A stretch of DNA of 64,000 bases from Brevibacterium sp. XM4083 (lineage in GTDB: Bacteria; Actinomycetota; Actinomycetes; Actinomycetales; Brevibacteriaceae). The translations under genes and the position numbers were made by a program. Numbering within the stretch: the stretch's first letter is position 1; each line of letters begins with the position of its first letter. The DNA lies in NCBI RefSeq assembly GCF_006489205.2, contig NZ_VFYR02000001.1:1-64000 (forward strand). Reading direction: 5' to 3'. Below are positions 9,204-17,906 of this stretch, piece after piece. Under the pieces are notes generated by a model. That model saw nothing but the letters and a program-made list of their open reading frames with translations. It was not told where the DNA came from and searched no databases.

Positions 9204-10154
9204 TCACCCCACCGAGGCGGCTGATGCCTCCTCGGTGATCTTCGCGGCCACCGCGAGATCCTCCCACGACATCCCCGACCCCTTGAAGATCAGGGTCCGC
9301 TCGTCGTCGACGACGACCTCGCCGGTGCTCAGCTGCTTCATCGTGATGAGGGTCTCCGCGTCGAGTTCGCCGTCGGTGATCGCGAGCACGACATCCCCGC
9401 ATTCGCGCAGCGCAGTGCCGAGATCCTCGACGACGACCGCCGAGCGTGCGAACAGCGACGCCGGCAGCTCTCTGGCGTGCGGGTCGTGCGAGCCGCACGC
9501 CATGACGATCGCACCGTCATGGACGAGGTCGCCGTCGAAGAGCGGACTGCTCGCCGTCGTCGCCGTGACGACGATGTCGGCCTCCCGCAGGGCGGCGTTC
9601 GCCTCGGCGGTGGTCGCTGCGATGACACGCCCGCGCTCACGCACTCCGGCGGCGACACGATCGGGATGCCGGACGACGAACGCGACATCGGCGAGATCGA
9701 CGTTGAGAACCTCGCGCAGGGTGTCGACGTGTCCGACGCCCTGCGGGCCCGCCCCGAAGACGACGACGCGCACGGGTCCGGTGAACCGGGACAGCGCCGG
9801 TTCGATCGCCGCCACCGACACCGCCGGCGTCCGCAGGGTCGTCAGCGCCGCACCGTCGATGACCGTGCGCAGCTGCAGCGTCTCGGCCGCATACATGAGG
9901 TACTGCCCCTGGATCCGGGGCAGGCCGTGATCGGGATTGTCGACCGAGACGCCGACGAGCTTGACCCCGACCCATGCGCCGAGCTCGGAGGGCATGAAGA
10001 TCATGTTGCCGGCGCTGATGTCGGCGATCGTGCGCGGAATGTCATCGGCCGGATCGAAATCCCCGGCCAGCGCCTCGCGGAGGGCGGCGACCGCCTCGGC
10101 GGGGGATAGGGCCGCGACCACCGCATCGGCGTCGAGGTAGGTCACATCGTTCAT
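9204..10154 (-). CDS. Ornithine cyclodeaminase/mu-crystallin family NAD(P)-dependent enzyme
   Basis: A 316-residue member of the OCD/mu-crystallin family, with the Rossmann motif VVFGAGPQGVGH near the middle and the family's TxRTxA-like segment (TTLRTPAVS) before it. Members include ornithine cyclodeaminase, alanine dehydrogenase and delta-1-pyrroline-2-carboxylate (ketimine) reductase. Because the neighbouring genes point to proline-type betaines, a ketimine reductase role is the most attractive reading, but sequence alone does not decide it. The ATG at 10154 follows GGAAGGA; the frame remains open upstream without another good start. It lies on the same strand as the LysR gene, 293 bp downstream of it. 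Confidence 0.8.
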   Translation of the reverse strand: MNDVTYLDADAVVAALSPAEAVAALREALAGDFDPADDIPRTIADISAGNMIFMPSELGAWVGVKLVGVSVDNPDHGLPRIQGQYLMYAAETLQLRTVIDGAALTTLRTPAVSVAAIEPALSRFTGPVRVVVFGAGPQGVGHVDTLREVLNVDLADVAFVVRHPDRVAAGVRERGRVIAATTAEANAALREADIVVTATTASSPLFDGDLVHDGAIVMACGSHDPHARELPASLFARSAVVVEDLGTALRECGDVVLAITDGELDAETLITMKQLSTGEVVVDDERTLIFKGSGMSWEDLAVAAKITEEASAASVG

Positions 10155-10325
10155 CGTCACGTCCTTCCTCACTGCGGACCCCTCGCGCTGCGACGGTGGT
10201 GCGGTCCATCGGGGTGCGGACATCCGAGGGCGCGCAGCACCGGGTGGCAGGGGCGGTCTCCTCCAGGCTAGGTGATGCCGGCAGCAGGGCGAAGCGCGGT
10301 CCGTGAGTCGGGCCGCATCGTCGTG

Positions 10326-10413
10326 TCGACCACCGTTATTGGGTCGCACTGTCGGGTCTCGCTGTCGGGTCGACCACCGCTATTGGGTCGACCACCGCTG
10401 TCGGGTCTCACCC
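10326..10413. repeat. Short tandem repeats (18- and 13-bp units)
   Basis: In the gap between the cyclodeaminase and LysR genes, TCGACCACCGCTATTGGG-type 18-bp units alternate with 13-bp TCGCACTGTCGGG-type units. No gene is apparent in this 293-bp gap. Confidence 0.65.
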
Positions 10414-10447
10414 CGGGTCTCGCGCGTGAGCGTTGAGCGGTGGATCC

Positions 10448-11368
10448 TCACGACGTGCGTCGGGCGACGACCTCGGCCGCCTCGGTGAGGACAGTGAGCG
10501 CCGCGGCGATGAGCGGCTGCCCGGCCGAACCGCTGCGGATCCCGGTGAGGATCTTCCGAGCCGGGACGGGATCCCCGCGCAGCGGCACGCGCACGGCATC
10601 GTAGCCCTCGGGCAGGTGCGCGAGGCGCGGGACGAGCGCGACGCCGAGCGAGGCCGAGACGAGCGCGGCCCCCGTCTCCCACTCGTGGGACTCATGGGCG
10701 ACTTCGGGGACGAAGCCCGCGGCGGCGCAGGAAGTGCGCACGAGGCGGTGGTAGGGCGTGCCGGGCCGATCGAGGATCCACTTCTCCTCCGCTGCCTCGC
10801 CGAGGGCCACCGACTCGCGTCCGGCGAGACGGTGGTGGCCGGGGACGAGGAGATCGAGACGGTCAGTGAAGAGCGCGGACTGCTCGAACCGGGCATCGCT
10901 GCGCGGCGGCAGCGGATCGGTCGCGACGACGACGGCGATGTCGGCCTGGTCGGCGAGGAGCAGGTCGAAGCACTCCTGCGGATCGGCTTCGATGATCCGC
11001 ACCTCGGCTCCGGGATGCGAGGTCATGACGCGCTCGGCCGTGAGCGGAAGCAGACTCGCCGCGGCCGTCGAGAAGCCGCACAGCCGCAGGACCCGCTGGC
11101 TGACTGCGTGTCCAGCCTCGGAGAGCTCCCCGCGGATCTCCTCCCACCGGGTGAACAGCTCCTGCGTGCGCTCAAGGAGCAGCTGACCGGCGGGCGTGAG
11201 CACGAGGGTGCGGCCGTGCTGTTCGAGCACGGCGACTCCGAGATCCTTCGACAGGGTTCTCAGCTGGTGCGAAATCGCGGAGGGAGTGAAGTCGAGGCGC
11301 TCGGCGGCCGCCGTGACGGTGCCGACCTCGGCGAGGACGCGGAGAACGTGGAGGCGACGATCGATCAT
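10448..11368 (-). CDS. LysR-family transcriptional regulator
   Basis: A 306-residue regulator. The N-terminal winged helix-turn-helix is clear (TVTAAAERLDFTPSAISHQL, residues ~17-36) and is followed by the usual effector-binding domain. I chose the ATG at 11368, giving MIDRRLHVLRVL, because family homology begins there; the open frame continues upstream through repetitive sequence. It is divergent from the Rieske oxygenase operon, the classic position for a LysR activator of that operon. The inducer would then be a substrate or intermediate of the betaine pathway. Confidence 0.85.
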   Translation of the reverse strand: MIDRRLHVLRVLAEVGTVTAAAERLDFTPSAISHQLRTLSKDLGVAVLEQHGRTLVLTPAGQLLLERTQELFTRWEEIRGELSEAGHAVSQRVLRLCGFSTAAASLLPLTAERVMTSHPGAEVRIIEADPQECFDLLLADQADIAVVVATDPLPPRSDARFEQSALFTDRLDLLVPGHHRLAGRESVALGEAAEEKWILDRPGTPYHRLVRTSCAAAGFVPEVAHESHEWETGAALVSASLGVALVPRLAHLPEGYDAVRVPLRGDPVPARKILTGIRSGSAGQPLIAAALTVLTEAAEVVARRTS

Positions 11369-11651
11369 GCAATATTCTTTCACGACCATCCACGAAATGA
11401 TTCGCTTTTCTTCGTCATCTGCCGCCTCGACACTGGAGACACAGCGAGATGTCGGATGCTCGGCCAGCGCATCGCCGGTGGCACAAGGGGACGTCGGCCG
11501 CATCCGATTGCGGCACAGGACGTCGGCCGCGGGACGGACGATCCCCAGAGCGGTGGAGCGTCGGCGGAGGCGATCACCCGACCGGCCGAGGCGATCATCC
11601 GACTGGCCGAAGCGAGCACGATGCAGTGGAAGTTGAAAGGCAGGAGCAGAG

Positions 11652-13169
11652 ATGACGATGGCTCCCCGGTCCCGGACCGCAACGCCCGCCCCGACTGACG
11701 ATGTCCCCGCCCCCGCCCACCCCAGTGCGCCAGCCGCGCACGCCCACCCCAGTGGGCCAGGCGCCCACGGCCGCCCCGGCGGGCCAGCCGCCCCCGTCCA
11801 CCCCAATGGGCCAGGCGCCCCAACCCACCCCGGTGAGCCGGCCGCCCGCCTCAGCGCACCGCCCACCGACCTCAACGCACCGCCCGCCGACCTCAGCGCG
11901 CCGGGCGCCGATCTCAGCGCGCCGGGCGCGCTCGACCGGCTCATCGACGAGCGCCGCCCTGGCTGGTCCCTCGAGGCCCCGTTCTACATCAGCCCCGAGT
12001 TCTTCGCCCGTGACGTCGAAGCGATCTTCGCCTCGACGTGGATCTTCGTCGGCACCGTCGCCGAGGTGCCCGACCCCGGCGACTACGTGACGATCGACGT
12101 GGGCACGTACTCGGTCATCGTCATCCGCGACGACGACGGCGAGGTCCGCGCCCACCACAACGTCTGCCGGCACCGCGGCACCCGGCTGCTCAACGACCTC
12201 GCCGGGTCGGTGGGCAACATCGTGTGCAGCTACCACCAGTGGACCTACACCCCCGGCGGCGAGCTCATCTCCGCCGGGGCGCAGGCACCGGGCTTCGATC
12301 CCGCGTGCTTCTCCCTGCGTCCGGTCAGCGTCCGCGTCATCGCGGGGCTGATCTTCATCTGCCTCGGGCCGCCGCCGGACGACATCGCCGAGGTCGCCGA
12401 CGTCATCGCCCCCTACATCGCACCCCACGACATCGCCGGGGCCAAGGTCGCAGCCCAGGTCGACCTCATGGAGGACTCGAACTGGAAGCTCGTCATGGAG
12501 AACAACCGCGAGTGCTACCACTGCGAAGCCGGCCACCCGGAGCTCACCTGCACCTTCTTCCCCACCTACGGCTACGCCCCCGACGAGATCCCCACTCGCC
12601 TGCAGCCGGCCTACCAGCGCTTCCTCGACGCCGAGGCGCGCCTGCACGAGAACTGCGATCGCAACGGTGTGCCCTACACCCTCGTCGAAGACCTCAGCGG
12701 ACGCCCCACCGGGTTCAGGATCGAACGGGCAGCCCTCGACGGGATGGGGGAGTCGTACACGATGGACGGTGCGGCCGCCTCGGCGAAGCTGCTCGGCGAC
12801 CTCGACACCTTCACCCTCGGACGCGCCTCCCTCCACGTCCAGCCGAACATGTGGTTCCACGCGATGGGCGACCACATCGTCACCTTCAGCCTCGTCCCCC
12901 TCGCCGCGGACCGGACGCTCGTGCGCACGACGTGGCTTGTCGACGCCGAGGCGGTCGAGGGCATCGACTACGACCTCGAGAACCTCACGACGGTGTGGAT
13001 GAAGACGAACGAACAGGACGCGACGTTCTGCGAGCGCGGGCAGCTCGGGGTGTCGTCCCCGGCGTACCTGCCCGGACCGTACGCGCCCACCGAGGTGCAC
13101 CTCGATGAGTTCTGCACGTGGTACATCGAACGGCTCACGGCGCACCGGGAGAGGGTGAACGGGCGATGA
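11652..13169 (+). CDS. Rieske non-heme iron oxygenase, large subunit (betaine N-demethylase type)
   Basis: A 505-residue oxygenase like glycine betaine monooxygenase GbcA and stachydrine demethylase Stc2. The Rieske [2Fe-2S] ligands are C172/H174 and C192/H195 (CRHRG and CSYHQW). The mononuclear iron site begins in NNRECYHCEAGHPEL (H290 and H295). Such enzymes oxidise an N-methyl group, which leaves as formaldehyde. The first ~92 residues are an Ala/Pro/Gly/His-rich repeat absent from relatives, whose similarity starts around LDRLIDERRPGWSLE. The ATG at 11652 has AGGAG at good spacing, so the extension is probably translated. Its stop overlaps the reductase start (ATGA). Substrate is not fixed: glycine betaine, proline betaine and carnitine-like amines are all possible. 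Confidence 0.85.
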   Translation: MTMAPRSRTATPAPTDDVPAPAHPSAPAAHAHPSGPGAHGRPGGPAAPVHPNGPGAPTHPGEPAARLSAPPTDLNAPPADLSAPGADLSAPGALDRLIDERRPGWSLEAPFYISPEFFARDVEAIFASTWIFVGTVAEVPDPGDYVTIDVGTYSVIVIRDDDGEVRAHHNVCRHRGTRLLNDLAGSVGNIVCSYHQWTYTPGGELISAGAQAPGFDPACFSLRPVSVRVIAGLIFICLGPPPDDIAEVADVIAPYIAPHDIAGAKVAAQVDLMEDSNWKLVMENNRECYHCEAGHPELTCTFFPTYGYAPDEIPTRLQPAYQRFLDAEARLHENCDRNGVPYTLVEDLSGRPTGFRIERAALDGMGESYTMDGAAASAKLLGDLDTFTLGRASLHVQPNMWFHAMGDHIVTFSLVPLAADRTLVRTTWLVDAEAVEGIDYDLENLTTVWMKTNEQDATFCERGQLGVSSPAYLPGPYAPTEVHLDEFCTWYIERLTAHRERVNGR

Positions 13170-14485
13170 GGTACGTGAGGTCACCGTTTCCCCTGGAGGC
13201 AGACCTGCGGCCAGGGGCGCCGGCGAGCAAGGCGACGTTCCGCGTGCCGGCGCGGGGTGCGGGTGTGGGGGCCTCCGCATCGTCGGTTGCCGCGGCAGCC
13301 GCAGGTGCCGTCGCAGTGAGCACCGCTGAGTCAACCGCGCCTGGTGCCGCCGCTGCCGCGCCCGGTGCCGTCGCAACCGCGCCCGGTGCCGCCGCTGCCG
13401 CGATCGGTGCCGTCGCAACCGCGACGATGGCCGGAGAGGCCGATGGCATCACCGGTCTCGCCGAATGCGTCGGGATCACCCGAGTCACCCACGACATCAT
13501 CACGATCGAACTCCGCGCACCGTGGCTCACCTCCGCGGACTTCGAACCCGGGCAGTACCTCACGGTGCGCGTGCCCGAGCTCGGTCTCGAGCGCTGCTAC
13601 TCGATCTCCTCGGCGCCGTTCGGCACGAACACGTTCACCCTCACCGTCAAGCGCGTGCCCGGCGGTGCCGTCTCGACGCATCTCCACGACGTCCTCCGCA
13701 TCGGCGACAGGCTCCACGTCGACGGCCCCTACGGACTTTTCAGCACCAGCTTCCACCCTGCGGACAAGCACCTCTTCGTCTCTGCGGGCTCGGGGACCAC
13801 CCCGATCATGTCGATGATCCGCGCACTCCTGGCCCACCGGATGCCGGACCCCGTCGACATCGTCCTCATCCACAGCGCCTCAACACCTAAGGACATCGTC
13901 TTCCGGGCCGAGCTCGACCAGCTCGCCACCGTCCCGGGAGTCCGCGTCGTCGTGCACTGCTCTCGGGATGCGGCCGCGGAGAGATGGACGGGCCCGCGCG
14001 GGCGGATCGGCCGGGAGATCCTCGCCGAGGCGGCCCCCGATGCCTGCGATCGCGAGACCTTCGTGTGCGGCCCCGTCGGGTACATGGACGCCGTGCGTCC
14101 GCTCCTCGCCGAGGTGGGTGCCCGGAGAGTGCACGAAGAGTCGTTCGTCTTCGGCTCCGCACCCACTGCCCGGTTGGCCAGGCGCCGAGCCGAGCAGTCG
14201 GTGGTCCCGGTCGCGCCCGGCGCGACGTTTGCGATCGACTTCGCGTCGAGCGGCACCCGGGTGGAATGCGATGTCGCAACCACCGTCCTCGAGGCCACGG
14301 CCGCCGCCGGTCTGCCTGTCCCCTCGTCGTGCGGAGCGGGAATGTGCGGGACGTGCAAGTCGACACTCCTCAGCGGCGAGGTCGACATGCGCCACGCCGG
14401 AGGGATCCGTCCGAAGGAAATCGCGGCCGGCAGGTTCCTGCCGTGCTGCTCGACGCCGCTCAGCGACCTCGTCATCGAGCGGTGA
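13166..14485 (+). CDS. Ferredoxin:NAD(P)H oxidoreductase, reductase partner of the Rieske oxygenase
   Basis: A 439-residue GbcB-like protein that passes electrons from NAD(P)H through flavin and a [2Fe-2S] centre to the oxygenase. The flavin motif RCYSISSAP lies near residue 143, the nucleotide-binding SAGSGTTPIMS further on, and the plant-type ferredoxin cysteines SSCGAGMCGTCKS plus a distal CC at the C terminus. Residues ~30-92 are an Ala/Gly/Thr/Val-rich insert built on a 42-bp repeat, not expected in the family. The start overlaps the oxygenase stop (ATGA), indicating translational coupling and matched production. Confidence 0.85.
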   Translation: MRYVRSPFPLEADLRPGAPASKATFRVPARGAGVGASASSVAAAAAGAVAVSTAESTAPGAAAAAPGAVATAPGAAAAAIGAVATATMAGEADGITGLAECVGITRVTHDIITIELRAPWLTSADFEPGQYLTVRVPELGLERCYSISSAPFGTNTFTLTVKRVPGGAVSTHLHDVLRIGDRLHVDGPYGLFSTSFHPADKHLFVSAGSGTTPIMSMIRALLAHRMPDPVDIVLIHSASTPKDIVFRAELDQLATVPGVRVVVHCSRDAAAERWTGPRGRIGREILAEAAPDACDRETFVCGPVGYMDAVRPLLAEVGARRVHEESFVFGSAPTARLARRRAEQSVVPVAPGATFAIDFASSGTRVECDVATTVLEATAAAGLPVPSSCGAGMCGTCKSTLLSGEVDMRHAGGIRPKEIAAGRFLPCCSTPLSDLVIER

Positions 14486-14505
14486 CCAGCGTCATCGAGC
14501 GGTGA

Positions 14506-15648
14506 TCAGCGCAGCACGAATCCCGGCACGAGATCGTCCCGCGGGTCGACCTCGAAGGTGCACGTCGCGACCCGGTGGGCGGTGCCCGTGACGAGAGGGA
14601 CGACGCCGCCGGCAGTGCCCCAGCTGGTCCCGGCTCCCCAGCCGGCCCCGCTGCCGGAAGTCCGCCCAGCCTCCCTGCTGCCGTCACTGTCCCCGTTGCC
14701 GTCACCGCCGTCGAGTTCGGCGAGGACCCTGGCCCGGAACCGCGTGCCGACGATCGATTCGTGGAGCAGCGTCTGCCCCGAGTCGAGTTCGCCCGTCGCG
14801 CTCAGCGCTGCGATGCGCGCGGCCGTCCCCGAACCGCAGGGTGAGCGGTCGACCTGACCGTCCGCGAAGACCGTGACGTTGCGATGCCAGACCTCACCAT
14901 CGTCGGTGGTGCCGAGCCGGTTGACGATGATCGTCCCGTAGACGCCGCTGAGGCGGTCATCGCTCGGGTGCGCGGTGGCCGGATGCCCGGCGAGTGCGGC
15001 CTTGACCTCGCGTCCGAGGGCGATGAGCTCGCCGAGGCGGTCCGGTTCGACCGTGATCCCCAGCGCATCCCCGTCGACGAGTGCATAGAGCGCCCCGCCC
15101 CATGCGAGATCGACGGAGGCCTCGCCCCGTGCCGTCGTCACCGGGAGGCCGGTGGCGACGAGGCGGCTGGGCACATTGACGAAGTCGACCGAGGTCACCC
15201 CGCCGGTCTCGTCCGTGTGCACCGCAGCCCGGACCCTGCCCGAGGGCACGTCGATGACGACCTCGGTGGTCCCGGAATCGTCTGCCCGGATGAGCCCCGA
15301 CTCGATCGCCCAGACGCCCAGGGCCATCGTGCCGTGCCCGCACGCGGTGGAGAACCCGTCCTTGTGCCAGAAGAGCACGCCGAAGTCGGCGCCGTCGTCA
15401 TCGGGTGGGACGAGGAAGCCGCCGTACATATCGGCGTGTCCGCGCGGTTCGAAGCAGAGGAGCTGCCGCAGTCCGTCGACCTCGGCCGAGCGGATCGCGA
15501 ACGCCCGCCGGTCGGCGACGGTGGTCCCGGGAATGTCGACCGGGGGCTCCGGCACGATCCGGAACGGCTCACCGGCCGTGTGGTAGTCGACCGTCGTCAC
15601 GGTCCCCATGGCGCTCCGCTCTCCCCGGTCGTCGTCCGTCCTGCTCAT
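14506..15648 (-). CDS. Proline racemase/4-hydroxyproline 2-epimerase family enzyme
   Basis: A 380-residue member of the proline racemase superfamily. Both catalytic positions are cysteine: C103 in TACGHGT and C271 in DRSPCGSGT. That favours racemase or epimerase activity over trans-3-hydroxyproline dehydratase, in which the second is threonine. Near residues 313-349 an insert rich in Gly, Asp and Ser (including WGAGTSWG) interrupts the C-terminal strands. The ATG overlaps the stop of the upstream flavoenzyme gene (ATGA), so the two are coupled. This association suggests that the flavoenzyme's product is a proline-type amino acid. Confidence 0.82.
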   Translation of the reverse strand: MSRTDDDRGERSAMGTVTTVDYHTAGEPFRIVPEPPVDIPGTTVADRRAFAIRSAEVDGLRQLLCFEPRGHADMYGGFLVPPDDDGADFGVLFWHKDGFSTACGHGTMALGVWAIESGLIRADDSGTTEVVIDVPSGRVRAAVHTDETGGVTSVDFVNVPSRLVATGLPVTTARGEASVDLAWGGALYALVDGDALGITVEPDRLGELIALGREVKAALAGHPATAHPSDDRLSGVYGTIIVNRLGTTDDGEVWHRNVTVFADGQVDRSPCGSGTAARIAALSATGELDSGQTLLHESIVGTRFRARVLAELDGGDGNGDSDGSREAGRTSGSGAGWGAGTSWGTAGGVVPLVTGTAHRVATCTFEVDPRDDLVPGFVLR

Positions 15649-17675
15649 CGACCCAGCCCCATCCCGACCCGCAGGCCCTCGAGCACGGCGGCATGGACAT
15701 TGCGGGAGGCGACCGCGTCACCGATCCGGTAGAGCGCGAACGACCCGGTCACCTCGGCGGATGGACCCGGCTGCGGCTGCCCGCGCACCCACGCAGCGAG
15801 GTCGATCTCCCCACGATTGGACGCCCGGTCACGCAGCTCGAGGTAGACCTCGTCATTGGGCAGCGTCCCGTGATCGACGACGACGGCATCCGTCTCGATC
15901 TCCGCCTCGAGGTCCGAGTATTCGCTGGTGAGAACCGCCCGCACCCCGGTGCCGTGCGGCTGCGTCGCCGTCAGGCGCTCGCCGAGGCGGACCTCGACCC
16001 CGCATTCGGAGAACGTCCGCAGGTAGGCCGGGGAGTTCATCGACCCGACGTCGATGCCGATCGTCCGCTCCGGGCTGACATAGGTGACGTGCTGGCCGGC
16101 GCGGGCGAGCCGCTCGACGGCGTCGAGGGCCGGGTACGCCCCGTGGTCGTCGAAGACGAGAACGCGCTGCCGACCGCGGAGGTGATCGTCCATGACGTCC
16201 CACACGTCGAACGCGGCGAGGTCGCCGGAGTCGGGGATGCCCCCGGTGGCGACGATGACGACGTCGGGGGAGAGGCCGAGCACCGCCTCGGCGTCGGCAT
16301 AGGTGTTGAGGCGCAGATCGACGCCGTGCTTGCGGCACTGCTGGACCCGCCAGTCGACGATCCCGATGAGGTCGCGGCGACGCTCGGACCGGGCGGCGAT
16401 GCGGACCTGACCGCCGGGCGCGGAATCGGCTTCGAGGACGGTGACCCGGTGTCCGCGGATGGCGGCGACGCGGGCGGCTTCGAGGCCGGCGGGACCGGCC
16501 CCGACGATGACGACGTGCTTGGCCTCGGTGACGGAGCGCGCGGGCACTTCCTGCGGCAGGTCGGCCTCGCGACCGGTCGCGGGGTTGTGGATGCACGTCG
16601 CCGATCCGGACGTGTAGATGCTGTCGAGGCACATGTTCGCGCCCACACACGGGCGGATGTCGTCCTCCCGGTGCTCGGTGATCTTCGCGACGAGGTGGGG
16701 GTCGGCCAGTTGTGCCCGCGTCATCCCGACGAGGTCGAGGCAGCCGTCCTCGATCGCGTAGCGCGCGGTCGGAACGTCGGCGATCCGGGCGGCGTGGAGG
16801 ACGGGGATGTCGATGGCCTTGCGGATCCGACGGCACGTCTCGAGCCACGGTGCCGAGGGCGTGCCCATCCCGGGGATCGCTTCGGCGAGGACCCGATCGG
16901 AGCTGATCGTGCCGACGTTGAGATTGAGGAATCCGATGCCGTGGGCGGCATACGTCTCGAGGACGTCGGTCGCCCGGTCCTCGCGCATCCCGTCGTCGCG
17001 GAGTTCGTCGACGGCCATCCGGATGCCCACGAGGAAGCCCGCGGGCACGGCGGCGGTGACGGCGTCGATGACGCGCAGCGGGAAGCGCATGAGCGCGTCG
17101 AGGTCGCCGCCCCACTCGTCGGTGCGCTCGTTGAGCCAGGACGCGAGGAAGGAGTCGAGGAGGTGGCCGGCGTGCATGATCTCGAGGCCGTCGAACCCGG
17201 CCGCGGCGACCCGAGCGGCCGCGGCCGCGAAGTCGGCGACGATCCGGTCCATGTCGAAGTCCTCTAGCGCCTTCGTGAACGACCGGTGCGCGGGCTCCCG
17301 GGTCCGCGACGGCGAGACGAGCGGCAGCCAGTCCCCGGCGAAGTTCGACGAGCGCATCCCCAGATGCGTCGCCTGGATCATCACCGCGGCGCCCTCGGCG
17401 TGGCAGTCCTCGGCGATCGCGCTCAGCCAGGGGACGACCTCGTCCGTCGTCAGGTCGATGTTGCCGAACGCGGCCGGTGAGTCCTTCGACACGATCGCGG
17501 ACCCGCCGATCATCGTCAGCCCGACACCGCCGCGCGCCTTCTCCCGGTGGTAGAGCCGGTACCGGTCCGTCGGCATGCCGCCCTCGGTGTAGGCGGGCTC
17601 GTGCGAAGTCGAGACGATGCGGTTGCGCAGGGTGAGTCCGCCGAGGTCGTACGGCTGGAGCAGCGGGTCGTCCAT
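15645..17675 (-). CDS. Old-yellow-enzyme-type N-demethylase (StcD/DgcA-like NADH:flavin oxidoreductase)
   Basis: A 676-residue two-part enzyme: an N-terminal FMN barrel (starting LLQPYDLGGLTLRNRIV, with EIMHAGHLLDSFL) and a C-terminal FAD/NAD module (VVIVGAGPAGLEAARVAA). Architecture and length match the 2,4-dienoyl-CoA reductase/trimethylamine dehydrogenase class, and the wording is closest to what I know of StcD (N-methylproline demethylase) and DgcA (dimethylglycine). The iron-sulfur cysteine run reads C-VGANM-C followed by CIHNP, so the second of the four usual cysteines is Ala; I recall this as usual for the subgroup. A strong GGAGGAGGA precedes the ATG at 17675. It heads a two-gene operon with the epimerase-family gene. 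Confidence 0.85.
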   Translation of the reverse strand: MDDPLLQPYDLGGLTLRNRIVSTSHEPAYTEGGMPTDRYRLYHREKARGGVGLTMIGGSAIVSKDSPAAFGNIDLTTDEVVPWLSAIAEDCHAEGAAVMIQATHLGMRSSNFAGDWLPLVSPSRTREPAHRSFTKALEDFDMDRIVADFAAAAARVAAAGFDGLEIMHAGHLLDSFLASWLNERTDEWGGDLDALMRFPLRVIDAVTAAVPAGFLVGIRMAVDELRDDGMREDRATDVLETYAAHGIGFLNLNVGTISSDRVLAEAIPGMGTPSAPWLETCRRIRKAIDIPVLHAARIADVPTARYAIEDGCLDLVGMTRAQLADPHLVAKITEHREDDIRPCVGANMCLDSIYTSGSATCIHNPATGREADLPQEVPARSVTEAKHVVIVGAGPAGLEAARVAAIRGHRVTVLEADSAPGGQVRIAARSERRRDLIGIVDWRVQQCRKHGVDLRLNTYADAEAVLGLSPDVVIVATGGIPDSGDLAAFDVWDVMDDHLRGRQRVLVFDDHGAYPALDAVERLARAGQHVTYVSPERTIGIDVGSMNSPAYLRTFSECGVEVRLGERLTATQPHGTGVRAVLTSEYSDLEAEIETDAVVVDHGTLPNDEVYLELRDRASNRGEIDLAAWVRGQPQPGPSAEVTGSFALYRIGDAVASRNVHAAVLEGLRVGMGLGR

Positions 17676-17808
17676 TCCTCCTCCATCGCAGGAACGGGTT
17701 CCAGAGCCGGAGCGGGGTGCCGGAATGAGGCGGGCCGCGGGGCTGGAACGGATTGTCGGGCTGGTGCGGGCTGCAGTACTGGTGTGGGCTGCAGTTCTCA
17801 CACTGATT

Positions 17809-17831
17809 GGTAGGTAATCGATTACCGACTA
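17809..17831. promoter_or_regulatory. Palindromic operator candidate between flavoenzyme and GntR genes
   Basis: A perfect 14-bp palindrome, GGTAATCGATTACC (17813-17826), sits inside a longer imperfect dyad flanked by GGTAG and CTACC. It lies in the divergent promoter region of the flavoenzyme operon and the GntR gene, 76 bp ahead of the GntR start. FadR/GntR proteins bind short dyads of this kind. Assignment to this GntR is inferred from position. Confidence 0.65.
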
Positions 17832-17906
17832 CCTGTCTTCCATCGTGGATTCTCCGGGCTATGCTGTCAATAGTTCTGGCAGGAGAGGACGGCAGGGGGC
17901 GATGGC

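Noticed and set aside
15405-17267. Long plus-strand frame opposite the flavoenzyme gene
   Set aside because: The minus-strand product has clear FMN and FAD motifs; the plus-strand frame has none.
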